From the NCBI GenBank assembly GCA_964594965.1, contig CAZQMX010000001.1, forward strand, positions 62,001 to 126,000: 64,000 bases of DNA. Direction: 5' to 3'. Made by a program: the position numbers and the translations under genes. How positions within the stretch are numbered: position 1 is the first letter of the stretch; every line of letters begins with the position of its first letter. Below are positions 32,356 to 40,999 of the stretch, one piece after another. Under the pieces are notes generated by a model. That model had not been told where the DNA came from. It did not search any database and saw only the letters and a program-made list of their open reading frames with translations. The stretch comes from CAZQMX01 sp964594965. GTDB taxonomy: Bacteria > Patescibacteriota > Minisyncoccia > Portnoybacterales > UBA2143.

Positions 32356-33148
32356 AGCTTTTATCCTTACGCCATTTAACAAAATATTTAAAGGCGCTGA
32401 TTAAATGTATCCAAGTATATTTATTAAGCAAGGCATCTAAAAAGCCACCCCATTTTTTGCTTGCCCGGCCGTAATAATGGAAGACCTGGGCCGAGGGCAG
32501 ATAAACAACCCGATAACCTTTTTGCCAGAATCGCCGGCACCAGTCAGTATCTTCCAGATAAAGAAAAAACCTTTCATCCCATAAGCCAATTTTATCGGCT
32601 ATATCTTTTCTGGTCAGCATGGCCGAGCCCTGAAGCCAGTCAACTTGTCGGGGAGAAGAAAAATCCTCGCCTTCCATCAGGAATCGGTTCATTCTTTCTC
32701 TCCCCCATCTTATCTTTCCCAGAAATGTTCTTCGGGCAATAAACCCTCCAATAGTTGGAAACCGAAAACAAGAATTCTGTGGTAAATGATTAAAGGTCAA
32801 TAATCGTGGTCCGACAATTCCAACCTGATTGTTTTCTTCAAGATATTCTATCAAACGGGAAATGGAATTTTGGCTGACAAGAATATCAGCATTAAGGAAA
32901 AGAATGTATTCTCCCCGGGATTTTTTTAATCCGCTATTAACCAGTTTAGCATAACCAACGTTTTTTTCAAAAGAGACAAATTGGATTTTAGAAAAGTTTT
33001 CTTTGATTAATTCCTGGGTTTCTTTTTCAGCTTCGCTATCAACAATAAATATTTCATGTTCAATCTGACCAATACTCTCTTTAATTGATTTAAGACAGAG
33101 TTTTAATAGAATCGGGGTCCGATGATGAGTGATGATGATTGATAACAT
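32348..33148 (-). CDS. Family 2 glycosyltransferase (rhamnosyltransferase-like)
   Basis: 266 residues from the ATG at 33148, starting MLSIIITHHRTPILLKLCLKS. GT-A features are FVSFEKNVGYAKLVNSGL, the metal motif LFLNADILV, and LGLWDERFF-type acceptor motif GLWDERFFLYLEDTDWCRRF, typical of WbbL-like enzymes. The frame continues upstream through a palindromic repeat and would add IIGGRTSDSEVRPP, which I treat as non-native. It is part of the surface-glycan operon. Confidence 0.9.
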   Translation of the reverse strand: MLSIIITHHRTPILLKLCLKSIKESIGQIEHEIFIVDSEAEKETQELIKENFSKIQFVSFEKNVGYAKLVNSGLKKSRGEYILFLNADILVSQNSISRLIEYLEENNQVGIVGPRLLTFNHLPQNSCFRFPTIGGFIARRTFLGKIRWGRERMNRFLMEGEDFSSPRQVDWLQGSAMLTRKDIADKIGLWDERFFLYLEDTDWCRRFWQKGYRVVYLPSAQVFHYYGRASKKWGGFLDALLNKYTWIHLISAFKYFVKWRKDKSYA

Positions 33149-33157
33149 ATAGAGGAC

Positions 33158-33200
33158 AATCGGAGGTCGAACCTCCGAATCTGAGGTTCGACCTCCGATT
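33158..33200. repeat. Double palindromic element between LCP and GT2 genes (family B)
   Basis: The 19-mer at 33160-33178 is identical to that at 15535. It is followed seven bases on by an 18-base inverted copy (33183-33200), giving a hairpin of hairpins. It could terminate the LCP transcript, but no long T tract follows. Confidence 0.88.
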
Positions 33201-33203
33201 ATC

Positions 33204-34208
33204 TTAATTGAATATGTTTTGACAGGCCTCCTGTATTTTTTCAAAATTATCCTCGACCGGCAGAAGAACATATTCTTCGTTAATAAAGGTCTGATAAAGC
33301 AAACCCTTTTCTGAAGTATCAAAAACCCTCTTTCTAATATTCTCAGTATCTATCTCAGAAGACAAATTAATTAAATTACCAATTTGACCCAAACTCATAT
33401 CGGTTCTAATGCTTTTGCCAATAATATCAAGGAGGTTATAGACTTTGACTGGATTAGCCAGGATCTTCAGAGAAAGGGCTTTATCTTTGGCTGCCATTAA
33501 GACCTGTTGCTGGCGTCTCATCCGGTCAAAATCATTGGTTGAATAGCGGGAACGGACATAATAGAGGGCGGTTTTGCCATCGAGATGGTTTTCCCCTTGA
33601 GGAACATGAAAAACCCATCTTTCTTCTCCGTCAAAATCCTTAACAAACCAGTTTTCATTTTCTTCCCAACCCTCATTTGCCCATTGAAAACTTTCTTCAA
33701 AGGGTTCTTCAAGATAGATATCAATTCCCCCCAGGGCGTCAATGGCTTCTTCCAGAGCCTTGAAATTGGCCCCAAGAGCATAATCAATATGAAGGCCGGT
33801 GATGTATGAGATTGTTTTTTTAGCACAGCCCAGTCCTCCCTGGGCATAAGCAAAGTTAATTTTCTTTTCTTTCTCATCACACCAAATGATCGAATAAATG
33901 TCTCTTGGTAAAGAAATTAATGCTACCTGACCGGTGCTTTTTTTAATGCTGATTAGGACGATAGCATCAGATAAAAGTTTTCCATCTCCTGGTTCATCTA
34001 TTCCTCTTGTACCGAGAAGAAGAAGATTAATTTTATCAGGATTATCTTCGGGCAATTCCGGTAGGTCCTTGGCAAAAGGCAGGATTTGAACGCCGTTTTC
34101 CCATCTGATTACCTGGCTGACTGTAAAACCGGTCTTAAAAAACAAAATTGAAAGACCGCCCAACAAGAGGGCGAGAATAAAAAGCCAGAATGTTTTCTTT
34201 TTTGTCAT
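33204..34208 (-). CDS. LytR-CpsA-Psr (LCP) family phosphotransferase
   Basis: LCP enzymes attach polymers from polyprenyl-phosphate carriers to peptidoglycan or proteins. 334 residues with an N-terminal anchor (FILALLLGGLSILFF). The domain shows LLLGTRGIDEPGDGKLLSDA, VALISLPRDIYSI, and the arginine-rich YYVRSRYSTNDFDRMRRQQQV. In a run with GTs and an O-antigen ligase it probably anchors a surface glycan. It starts one base from the next GT2 stop. Confidence 0.93.
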   Translation of the reverse strand: MTKKKTFWLFILALLLGGLSILFFKTGFTVSQVIRWENGVQILPFAKDLPELPEDNPDKINLLLLGTRGIDEPGDGKLLSDAIVLISIKKSTGQVALISLPRDIYSIIWCDEKEKKINFAYAQGGLGCAKKTISYITGLHIDYALGANFKALEEAIDALGGIDIYLEEPFEESFQWANEGWEENENWFVKDFDGEERWVFHVPQGENHLDGKTALYYVRSRYSTNDFDRMRRQQQVLMAAKDKALSLKILANPVKVYNLLDIIGKSIRTDMSLGQIGNLINLSSEIDTENIRKRVFDTSEKGLLYQTFINEEYVLLPVEDNFEKIQEACQNIFN

Positions 34209-34209
34209 A

Positions 34210-35253
34210 TTATTTAAACCATTTGGCCATCTCTCGAGAAGAGACTTTCTTGTTTGCCATAATTATTTTTCTCTTTCTGTAAGCCAAGGGCATTTGTTTG
34301 AATAAATCCTTAATTGCTTTCCAGGTGTATCTTTCAAAAAGCAAAACATACCCCCAAGAGCCAATTTCTTTAGGCAGGAACCAGGGTAAATGACTAATTA
34401 AAACTCCCATTTGTTCGTTTTTAATCTGCATTAACCGTCCGTTCTTAAAAGCCAGATATTTTCCGAATTTAGATACCTTCATTCGTTCTCTAATAACGGC
34501 AAAATAGTTTCTGGTTGCATTATCCCCTGCTGTTCTATCATGCCAGGCAATAGCTTTGGGCTGGTAAAATGATTTCCAGCCGTTAAGTCGGAGGCGCCAG
34601 GCTAAATCAACATCTTCTTTGTAAGCAAAAAAATCCTCATCAAAGTATTCACCCTTAAGAGCGGTATCTTCCAGGGCCTCTCTTTTGTAGATTGGGGCTG
34701 CTCCATCAGCGCCAAAAATCTCTTCAATTTTTTCAAATTTCCCTTCATCTAATTGACCCTGTTCTCGGTTAATAATTCTCCGGTTTTTTAAATAAACCAG
34801 ACCAGTTGTATCGATAATATGGGAGACATGGTATCCTCTTGAATCATGCGAAGCCGGCATACCCAATTGCCAACGGAGTAATTTTCCCTGAACACTCCCT
34901 ATTTTTCTATTCTTTTCAAATATTTCAACCGCTTTTTGGATGAAATTAGGATCCAAGACCATATCCTGATTAAGACAAAGAATATATTTCCCCTGGCTTT
35001 CTCTGATAAGATGATTATGCCCGGCTGAAAAACCAATATTTTCTGGATAAAGAGAAACTACCTTGAAGTTTTCCTTCTTTTCCTCGGCTTCTTTAAGATA
35101 CTCAACAGTTTTATCTTTTGAACCATTATCAAGCGCTAAAATCTCCAGATTAGGATAGGTCTGGCTAAAAACAGATTTAAGGCAATCTCTAACATATTTT
35201 TCTCCGTCCCAGGTCAGGAGATTAATTGAGACGAGTGGTTGTTTTTGCTCCAT
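34210..35253 (-). CDS. Family 2 glycosyltransferase
   Basis: 347 residues. GT-A start PLVSINLLTWDGEKYVRDCLKSVFSQTYPN, LALDNGSKDKT and the NQDMVLDP metal motif, then FFAYKEDVDLAWRLRLNGWKS and a C-terminal helical extension. It is a WbbL/rhamnosyltransferase-type enzyme. The 5' end overlaps the O-antigen ligase gene by 32 bases. Confidence 0.92.
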   Translation of the reverse strand: MEQKQPLVSINLLTWDGEKYVRDCLKSVFSQTYPNLEILALDNGSKDKTVEYLKEAEEKKENFKVVSLYPENIGFSAGHNHLIRESQGKYILCLNQDMVLDPNFIQKAVEIFEKNRKIGSVQGKLLRWQLGMPASHDSRGYHVSHIIDTTGLVYLKNRRIINREQGQLDEGKFEKIEEIFGADGAAPIYKREALEDTALKGEYFDEDFFAYKEDVDLAWRLRLNGWKSFYQPKAIAWHDRTAGDNATRNYFAVIRERMKVSKFGKYLAFKNGRLMQIKNEQMGVLISHLPWFLPKEIGSWGYVLLFERYTWKAIKDLFKQMPLAYRKRKIIMANKKVSSREMAKWFK

Positions 35254-36823
35254 AAAATAAGGCCAGATTGGCTATAAAAAACAAAAGGACCTTGTCGTTT
35301 AAGAGGACAACATCAAATAGACTATAACTCAAAATCCAGATTAAAGCAAGGAGGAAGAATCCGGCCCAGACCGCCCAGAAACGCTCTTTGCTCCTGGTAA
35401 ATACTTGCCAGGTATCTTTCAAGACATAGACAAAAATAGATAAAAGAACCACTAGGGCAACTAATCCCATTTCGCTAGCAACATCTAAATACAAACTATG
35501 AGATGAAGAACCCCTTTTAGCAGCTGATAAATCTTCATCTAAAACTACCGGGTAATTACCAATTCCAACTCCCAAAAGTGGTTTTTGGGAAATTGATTTA
35601 AATGTTTTTCCCCAGATTTCTAAACGACTCTTAACCGAGATTTCGTCAAAATTGAAAATACTTCTTGCCCTTTCAAAGAGAGAAACTTCGCCTACGTCTA
35701 TTGGTCGGTCAAGCTGGACTTGCTGGTAGAATAAAGTGATTCTTGAAGAAATTGGGAAAAGAAGAAAAAAGATAATTAAAACACCCAGGATTAATATCAT
35801 TTGTTTTTTCCATCTTTTAATAGATTGGGGAATAAAGAATTTGGTTAAGGATCGGGTTGTCGGCGACCAGTAAAGGAAAAAGAGAATTGAGAAAATGATC
35901 AGTGAACCTAAAGCAGCAACCCAGACTCCTCTTGAGCCGGAGAAAATAATGGCTAGCAAGCAAAGAATTAAGAGGAAATAATAAAGGGTTGTTTTTACTT
36001 GGTTTTTTAAACCGAGAAATATTTTAACCAAGAAAAAGGGCAAGGCCAGAACACAAAAGAAAGCAAAGGAATGAGAGTCAGGGAAAACGGAAAACATTCT
36101 TAGAGTGGCAGGCAAAGAAGCATAATAGGAAAACCAGGTATTGCTGTAGGAAAGCAGATTTGAAAGATCCTGACCATAAAAAACGGGAATGACTTTTCTT
36201 GCCCAGAATTGCCAAAAAGGAAAAAGCCGGACAAAAAGAACAGAAATATATTGGATAAAGCCGATTGACAGAGTGGTAACAATGGCTACTGTAATAGCGC
36301 TGGGTAATTGAGAAATAATCTTTTTATCTTTTGCAGCCAGGTTTCTGATAATAACAAAAAGAAGAAAAGCATTAATTAGGAAAAGTAACTTTTTCACTCC
36401 AGCCCAGAGATCAGCAGCATTAAAGAGGGATAAAACCCCAAGAAGCAGAAACATGCCGGTTAGACACCCAACTGGATAATGCTTAATTTTTTCCTTTAAT
36501 TTCCAATGATTGAACTTATCTCTTATCAAACCAATAGAAATTCCTTGTTTGAAAAACAGGATTAGGAAAAGAACAGCCAGGAGAACTCTCCAGTTTGCCA
36601 TTGAATCAAGTCCTTCGGTGATGGGTAATGTAATAAACAAAGGAATAGAAGCAACAAAGACCCAGAGAGAATCTTTCAGAGGACTGAAGATAAAATAGAA
36701 AATTAATACGCCGGTCAGAAACATTCCCATTCCTGGAGGTAAAATCCCAAAAACCATCAATAAGATAGTTATCAATTCTGTTAAAAGAATAGCGATTTTT
36801 TTAAAAAGGGAAGAATTATTCAT
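35222..36823 (-). CDS. O-antigen ligase / Wzy-type membrane protein
   Basis: 533 residues and about twelve membrane helices. The large external loop and helix carry the family signature: KSRLEIWGKTFKSISQKPLLGVGIGNYP, then SSSHSLYLDVASEMG. Such proteins ligate or polymerise lipid-linked glycans. Together with LCP and GT2 neighbours this indicates assembly of a surface polysaccharide. It overlaps the next gene in the operon at both ends. Confidence 0.88.
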   Translation of the reverse strand: MNNSSLFKKIAILLTELITILLMVFGILPPGMGMFLTGVLIFYFIFSPLKDSLWVFVASIPLFITLPITEGLDSMANWRVLLAVLFLILFFKQGISIGLIRDKFNHWKLKEKIKHYPVGCLTGMFLLLGVLSLFNAADLWAGVKKLLFLINAFLLFVIIRNLAAKDKKIISQLPSAITVAIVTTLSIGFIQYISVLFVRLFPFWQFWARKVIPVFYGQDLSNLLSYSNTWFSYYASLPATLRMFSVFPDSHSFAFFCVLALPFFLVKIFLGLKNQVKTTLYYFLLILCLLAIIFSGSRGVWVAALGSLIIFSILFFLYWSPTTRSLTKFFIPQSIKRWKKQMILILGVLIIFFLLFPISSRITLFYQQVQLDRPIDVGEVSLFERARSIFNFDEISVKSRLEIWGKTFKSISQKPLLGVGIGNYPVVLDEDLSAAKRGSSSHSLYLDVASEMGLVALVVLLSIFVYVLKDTWQVFTRSKERFWAVWAGFFLLALIWILSYSLFDVVLLNDKVLLFFIANLALFYGAKTTTRLN

Positions 36824-38924
36824 AGGTAATAACAGCTTTATGGATGCCGTCTATCTCTGAATTAAAGTCCAAGTAATTACTTTCTTCCACTTTGTTGTTT
36901 GTAAAGTTCTCTTGTTGCTGATCAATAGTAAGAGAGATGGCTTTTTTGCCTTCTGGCAGTAAAACATGGAAGTTGGCCTGATTGCCTGAACCGGTATAAA
37001 TAATTTCAATTTGGTTTTTTTCAGACAGCAGATTCCAGTCATAGGCAAAATATCCATCACTCGCTCCATATTTAATAGTCGCTTTTGCTTCTCTAATTTG
37101 AGTGGCGGGCCAGCGAGGAGAAACTTTTACTTTCTGGTAGATCTTACTTAAATCCTCTACTCCGACCAGTCCTTCAATAAAAGCGTTTAAGAAAGCACTG
37201 CTTCCCCAGCCGTCAGTAGGTAGCGTGTCTGGGCCGCCAATTCCCGGTTGACCGTCAGGCCAATACCAAAGATAGGTTTTATTCCCCCAGCTTTTGGTCA
37301 GAGCAATATATTCCGACAACTCCTGAAATCCATAGGCCTCAAATCCATGTTCAAAAGCAGCTCGGCTCAATTCACCACCAACCAAGGGCATTATTCCGCC
37401 ATTAACATATTCTCCGCTCTCGTCAGCCGCTGCCGTTCCCCATTTACTGCCTCCGTAATTAGGATTAATGCTGAACCATTCCTGAAAAATTTTTCCTCCT
37501 TTCCATCGGGTAGTTTTAATTCTCTCTTGATAGGCCTGAATAACTTTAACTGCCCGGGAATAAGGGACAAAATCTCCCCGGTTTAGATTATAGACATTGC
37601 TTAGAGCAAGAATATCGTTGCTATTTTTCCCGGTTGGCGGCGACGGAGGGTCAATATGGAAAAAGCCCTTGTAATGACCGCCACTTCCGTTCCAAAGATA
37701 CTCATTGCCGTTCTTTTTAAAATTAGCCGCTATTTTCTGCCAATGCCTTTTCTTTTCCGAATTACCTTTAAAGTCAAACATTTCAGCCAATAATCGAGCC
37801 GCCTGATACATTCCGGAATTGTCGCCTGAGATAATTCCGAAACTGGTATTTTCATTTATTATCCCTGATCCATCATTCCACTGAAAATCCCAGGTATCAA
37901 GAGTAAAAGGCCGTTTAACCAACTGGCGCTGCTCATCCCAACGGTCAGGATGGGTCATGCTGTAATTTAATCCTTTTTCTAATTTCCCTAAATGAGAAAA
38001 CATCCATTGGTCCTCGCCAGTTGCCTGCCAGGCCTGCCAAACAGCCAAAGTCATTAAATATTCAACATCAGCCTCTACTTCTAATCTGCCTCCGGGGCAG
38101 AAATCATAGAAGCTTCCATCTGGTTGTTGATTTTCAAAAAACCAATCTATAATACTGGTCATATCTTCTTCCCAGTAACGAAACCCTTTGCTTTGGTGAG
38201 TGTGATCTCTAACCCATATGGGCCAGGTGTCTGGAGAACGATATCCTTTAGCTCCCCGACAGTACGAAATATCCTGTTCCATCCAGGTTTTAACCTGGGG
38301 ATAAAAACCATCTAAATCAGCTAAGCCAGTATTAACGCTGGTCTCGGCTTCAACTTGAAAATTAATTTCTGGAATAATTTTCTCTTGGTCAACTTCTAAA
38401 ATAATTGTCTGCTGGCCTAATTTCCTGCCGACTTCAACCGTTAATTGGTCGCCTTCTACTAGCGAGGCGTATTTTTTTGTAAAATAGACCTGACCATCGC
38501 TGTCCTCTATTTTTAATTCAACCGGGTTAGCTTTCGGCAGCCAAAAGTTTATTCTCAAATCCTCCAGTGGTTGAAGAACATCTTCTTCAACCCAGAGGGC
38601 CCCTCTAATTTCTTCGCCTTCGGAATACTCTCCAAAATCTTCTTGATTGATTGTTGCCACCATTTCCCAGTCATACATTTTCTCAAAAATTTCCGGAGAG
38701 CCAATTAGCCGTTTTAGGCCTTTTTCTATTAAATAAACATCCATACCTTCTTCCAAGCGAACTAAATTGGTCTCCGGATAGATGGTCTGATAAATAGCTG
38801 ATGGTTGTCGGAATTGACTGCTTTCCGATTGATAAAAAACCAAGCCTAGAAGAATGCCGACAACTATTAAGGTAAGTCCGGTAAGAAAAAAGTCTATTAT
38901 ATTTTGTCTTTTGGAAGGAGTCAT
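36816..38924 (-). CDS. Membrane-anchored (alpha/alpha)6 glycosidase-like protein
   Basis: 702 residues. N-terminal anchor (FFLTGLTLIVVGILLGLVFY), a beta-rich region to about residue 220, and a six-hairpin-like domain from about 230. The latter has motifs such as YRSPDTWPIWVRDHTHQSKGFRYW, QQPDGSFYDF, NENTSFGIISGDNSGMYQAARLL and DGWGSSAFLNAFIEGLVG. A short beta domain closes it. The pattern recalls GH15/GH63/GH78-type enzymes, but I cannot assign a family or the catalytic pair. The position in the glycan operon suggests trimming or editing of an extracellular polysaccharide. Confidence 0.7.
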   Translation of the reverse strand: MTPSKRQNIIDFFLTGLTLIVVGILLGLVFYQSESSQFRQPSAIYQTIYPETNLVRLEEGMDVYLIEKGLKRLIGSPEIFEKMYDWEMVATINQEDFGEYSEGEEIRGALWVEEDVLQPLEDLRINFWLPKANPVELKIEDSDGQVYFTKKYASLVEGDQLTVEVGRKLGQQTIILEVDQEKIIPEINFQVEAETSVNTGLADLDGFYPQVKTWMEQDISYCRGAKGYRSPDTWPIWVRDHTHQSKGFRYWEEDMTSIIDWFFENQQPDGSFYDFCPGGRLEVEADVEYLMTLAVWQAWQATGEDQWMFSHLGKLEKGLNYSMTHPDRWDEQRQLVKRPFTLDTWDFQWNDGSGIINENTSFGIISGDNSGMYQAARLLAEMFDFKGNSEKKRHWQKIAANFKKNGNEYLWNGSGGHYKGFFHIDPPSPPTGKNSNDILALSNVYNLNRGDFVPYSRAVKVIQAYQERIKTTRWKGGKIFQEWFSINPNYGGSKWGTAAADESGEYVNGGIMPLVGGELSRAAFEHGFEAYGFQELSEYIALTKSWGNKTYLWYWPDGQPGIGGPDTLPTDGWGSSAFLNAFIEGLVGVEDLSKIYQKVKVSPRWPATQIREAKATIKYGASDGYFAYDWNLLSEKNQIEIIYTGSGNQANFHVLLPEGKKAISLTIDQQQENFTNNKVEESNYLDFNSEIDGIHKAVITYE

Positions 38925-38925
38925 T

Positions 38926-39768
38926 TCATCTCAATTTAATCCAAATTAAAAGTAGAATGATTAATAAGGCGGCTATGCTGATATAAATAAAGTAAAAGAG
39001 GGATTTAGGATGGTATTGTAAAACAATCCGGTGCTCGCCCGAGGGAACAAAAAGACCCTCAAAGGCGACATCAGTTGGGTAGGTTTCAACCTCTTGGTCA
39101 TCTAAATAGGCCTGCCAGCCCGGATAATAAACATCAGTTAAAACCAGGTAACCGTCTTTTTGGCCATCGGTAATAATTTCTATTTCATTAGGAGAATAAC
39201 TAACAATTTTAGCCGGTCGATAAGGGAGGGAACGATTATCAAAAAAGGATAGGTTTTCCGGGTTTTCCGTTTCTACCAGGGCTGTTATTTCTGGTTTAAA
39301 TGAATCAGTCGAAAAAACATCAAGGGCCTGATGGTAATCCTTGATGGGTTCAATATCAAAAACCAGAAAAGCCCGGGGCACGACCTCTTTGTTTTCGTAA
39401 ATTTCAACCGATTCGTCGTTATAAACCAAAAGCAGGTTCCTGATAGAAGCCAGTCCTGTATTTTCTGAATCATTCTTGTCCTGAATAAAATACTTTACTC
39501 CCAAAAGATTAAAAACCTTATGATTGTCGTCAAAGCGGTTCTTCAAGGCCCGATACCTTCCCGTTCCAGCTATTTCATAGCCGCGAATATCCTGTATTTT
39601 CCAGGCAGCATTCTGATAACTAGCCATTCTATAATCACCAATATTATCCTGTAAAAACTGGATGGCCGATGTTTTGGCCTGAACAAAACCTAATCCCTGA
39701 GAAATTGGGCTATAAAAAAACAGGAGCAGAGCTAAAAGTAAGGCTACTTGTAAATATTTATTGCTCAT
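38926..39768 (-). CDS. YfhO-like C-terminal fragment (truncated membrane glycosyltransferase)
   Basis: 280 residues from the ATG at 39768. It has one N-terminal helix, an extracellular domain and a C-terminal helix. The stretch DGYLVLTDVYYPGWQAYLDDQEV and the FVPSGEHRIVLQYHPKS motif are the C-terminal hallmark of YfhO proteins. YfhO proteins are usually far longer with a dozen N-terminal helices. Those are absent, and only 80 bases separate this gene from rpoD. It is either a remnant or a stand-alone domain. Confidence 0.72.
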   Translation of the reverse strand: MSNKYLQVALLLALLLFFYSPISQGLGFVQAKTSAIQFLQDNIGDYRMASYQNAAWKIQDIRGYEIAGTGRYRALKNRFDDNHKVFNLLGVKYFIQDKNDSENTGLASIRNLLLVYNDESVEIYENKEVVPRAFLVFDIEPIKDYHQALDVFSTDSFKPEITALVETENPENLSFFDNRSLPYRPAKIVSYSPNEIEIITDGQKDGYLVLTDVYYPGWQAYLDDQEVETYPTDVAFEGLFVPSGEHRIVLQYHPKSLFYFIYISIAALLIILLLIWIKLR

Positions 39769-39846
39769 AATTACTAAAAGCAAGTTTCTACCCCATGATA
39801 AACACGGGGTTAATATTTATTACTAAATTAAAGATTTAGATAAATA

Positions 39847-40998
39847 TTAATATCCTTTTAGTTTCTTTGAACTATCATGCTGACGCATTCTTTCCAGAGC
39901 CTTGGCTTCAATTTGGCGGATTCTCTCCCTGGTGACGCCGAATTCCCTACCAACCTCCTCCAGAGTATGAGTAATACCATCTTTAAGTCCAAAGCGCATT
40001 TCTAAAATCTTCTGCTCTCGGGGTGACAAATCAGAAAGAATTTCTTTTAATCGATTGCGGAGTAGTTTTCTTGAAGCAACCTGAGTTGGAGTAATAGCTT
40101 TTTTGTCTTCAATGAATTCTCCTAATAAACTCTCTTCGCTATCATCGCCAACCGGAGTTTCCAAAGATATTGTTTCTTGCGATATTTTAATAATTTGTCT
40201 GATTTTCTCAATGGGCTCATCCATTTCAGCAGCAATTTCTTCTGGCAAAGGGTCTCGGCCAAGGCTCTGAACCAACATTCTTTTAACCTGAGTGTATTTA
40301 CTAATAGTTTCAACCATATGAACAGGGATCCGGATTGTTCTTGATTGGTCTGCCAATGCCCGGGTAATTGCCTGACGAATCCACCAGGTTGCGTAAGTAG
40401 AAAATTTGTATCCTCTCTTGTAATCAAATTTCTCAACTGCTTTAAAAAGACCGATATTGCCTTCCTGAATTAAATCAAGCAGGCTTAAATTTCGACTCCG
40501 GCCAACATATCTTTTGGCAATACTAACAACCAATCTTAAATTAGCCTGGGTCAATTTTTGTCTTGATTCCTCATCGCCCTGTTCAATTCCTTTGGCTAGT
40601 TTAACTTCTTCCGGGGCGGTTAAAAGAGGAATCCGTCCGATTTCCCTTAGATACATCTGGACATTATCAAAAGCCTCTAATCGAACTGGTGCCTTTTTTT
40701 CTTTTTTCTCTTCAGTTGGTTTTTCTAAGAATTCAATTGATTCAACAACCTTAATATTGTTTTCCTTCAACATATCATAGGTTTTTTCCAGGCCGGAAAT
40801 ATCTTCTTCTATCCTCGGGGCTAAATTAAGCAGTTCTGATTCTGTGACAAACCCCCTTTCTCTTCCCCGGACAATTAGCTCTTGGATTTTCTCATCAGTA
40901 ATGAGCTCCTTTTTTCTTCTGGTAACTTTTTTCTTTGCCGGTGTCTTTTTCTTAACAACTTTTCTTTTAGTTGTTTTTTTAGTTGGTTTTCTTGGCAT
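39847..40998 (-). CDS. rpoD: RNA polymerase primary sigma factor
   Basis: Housekeeping sigma-70 of 383 residues. A lysine-rich N-terminal tail leads to a reduced region 1. Region 1.2 is VQMYLREIGRIPLLTAPEEV. Region 2 is LRLVVSIAKRYVGR and LDLIQEGNIGLFKAVEKFDY, through TYATWWIRQAI. Region 4 is HTLEEVGREFGVTRERIRQIEAKAL. It follows dnaG directly (one base), the classic dnaG-rpoD arrangement. TTGACA/TATAAT-like promoters throughout the window fit it. Confidence 0.97.
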   Translation of the reverse strand: MPRKPTKKTTKRKVVKKKTPAKKKVTRRKKELITDEKIQELIVRGRERGFVTESELLNLAPRIEEDISGLEKTYDMLKENNIKVVESIEFLEKPTEEKKEKKAPVRLEAFDNVQMYLREIGRIPLLTAPEEVKLAKGIEQGDEESRQKLTQANLRLVVSIAKRYVGRSRNLSLLDLIQEGNIGLFKAVEKFDYKRGYKFSTYATWWIRQAITRALADQSRTIRIPVHMVETISKYTQVKRMLVQSLGRDPLPEEIAAEMDEPIEKIRQIIKISQETISLETPVGDDSEESLLGEFIEDKKAITPTQVASRKLLRNRLKEILSDLSPREQKILEMRFGLKDGITHTLEEVGREFGVTRERIRQIEAKALERMRQHDSSKKLKGY

Positions 40999-40999
40999 A

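Noticed and set aside
33149..33322. N-terminal extension of the GT2 protein through the double palindrome
   Set aside because: The GT-A fold begins exactly at the ATG at 33148. The extension runs through repeat DNA and back into the LCP gene end.
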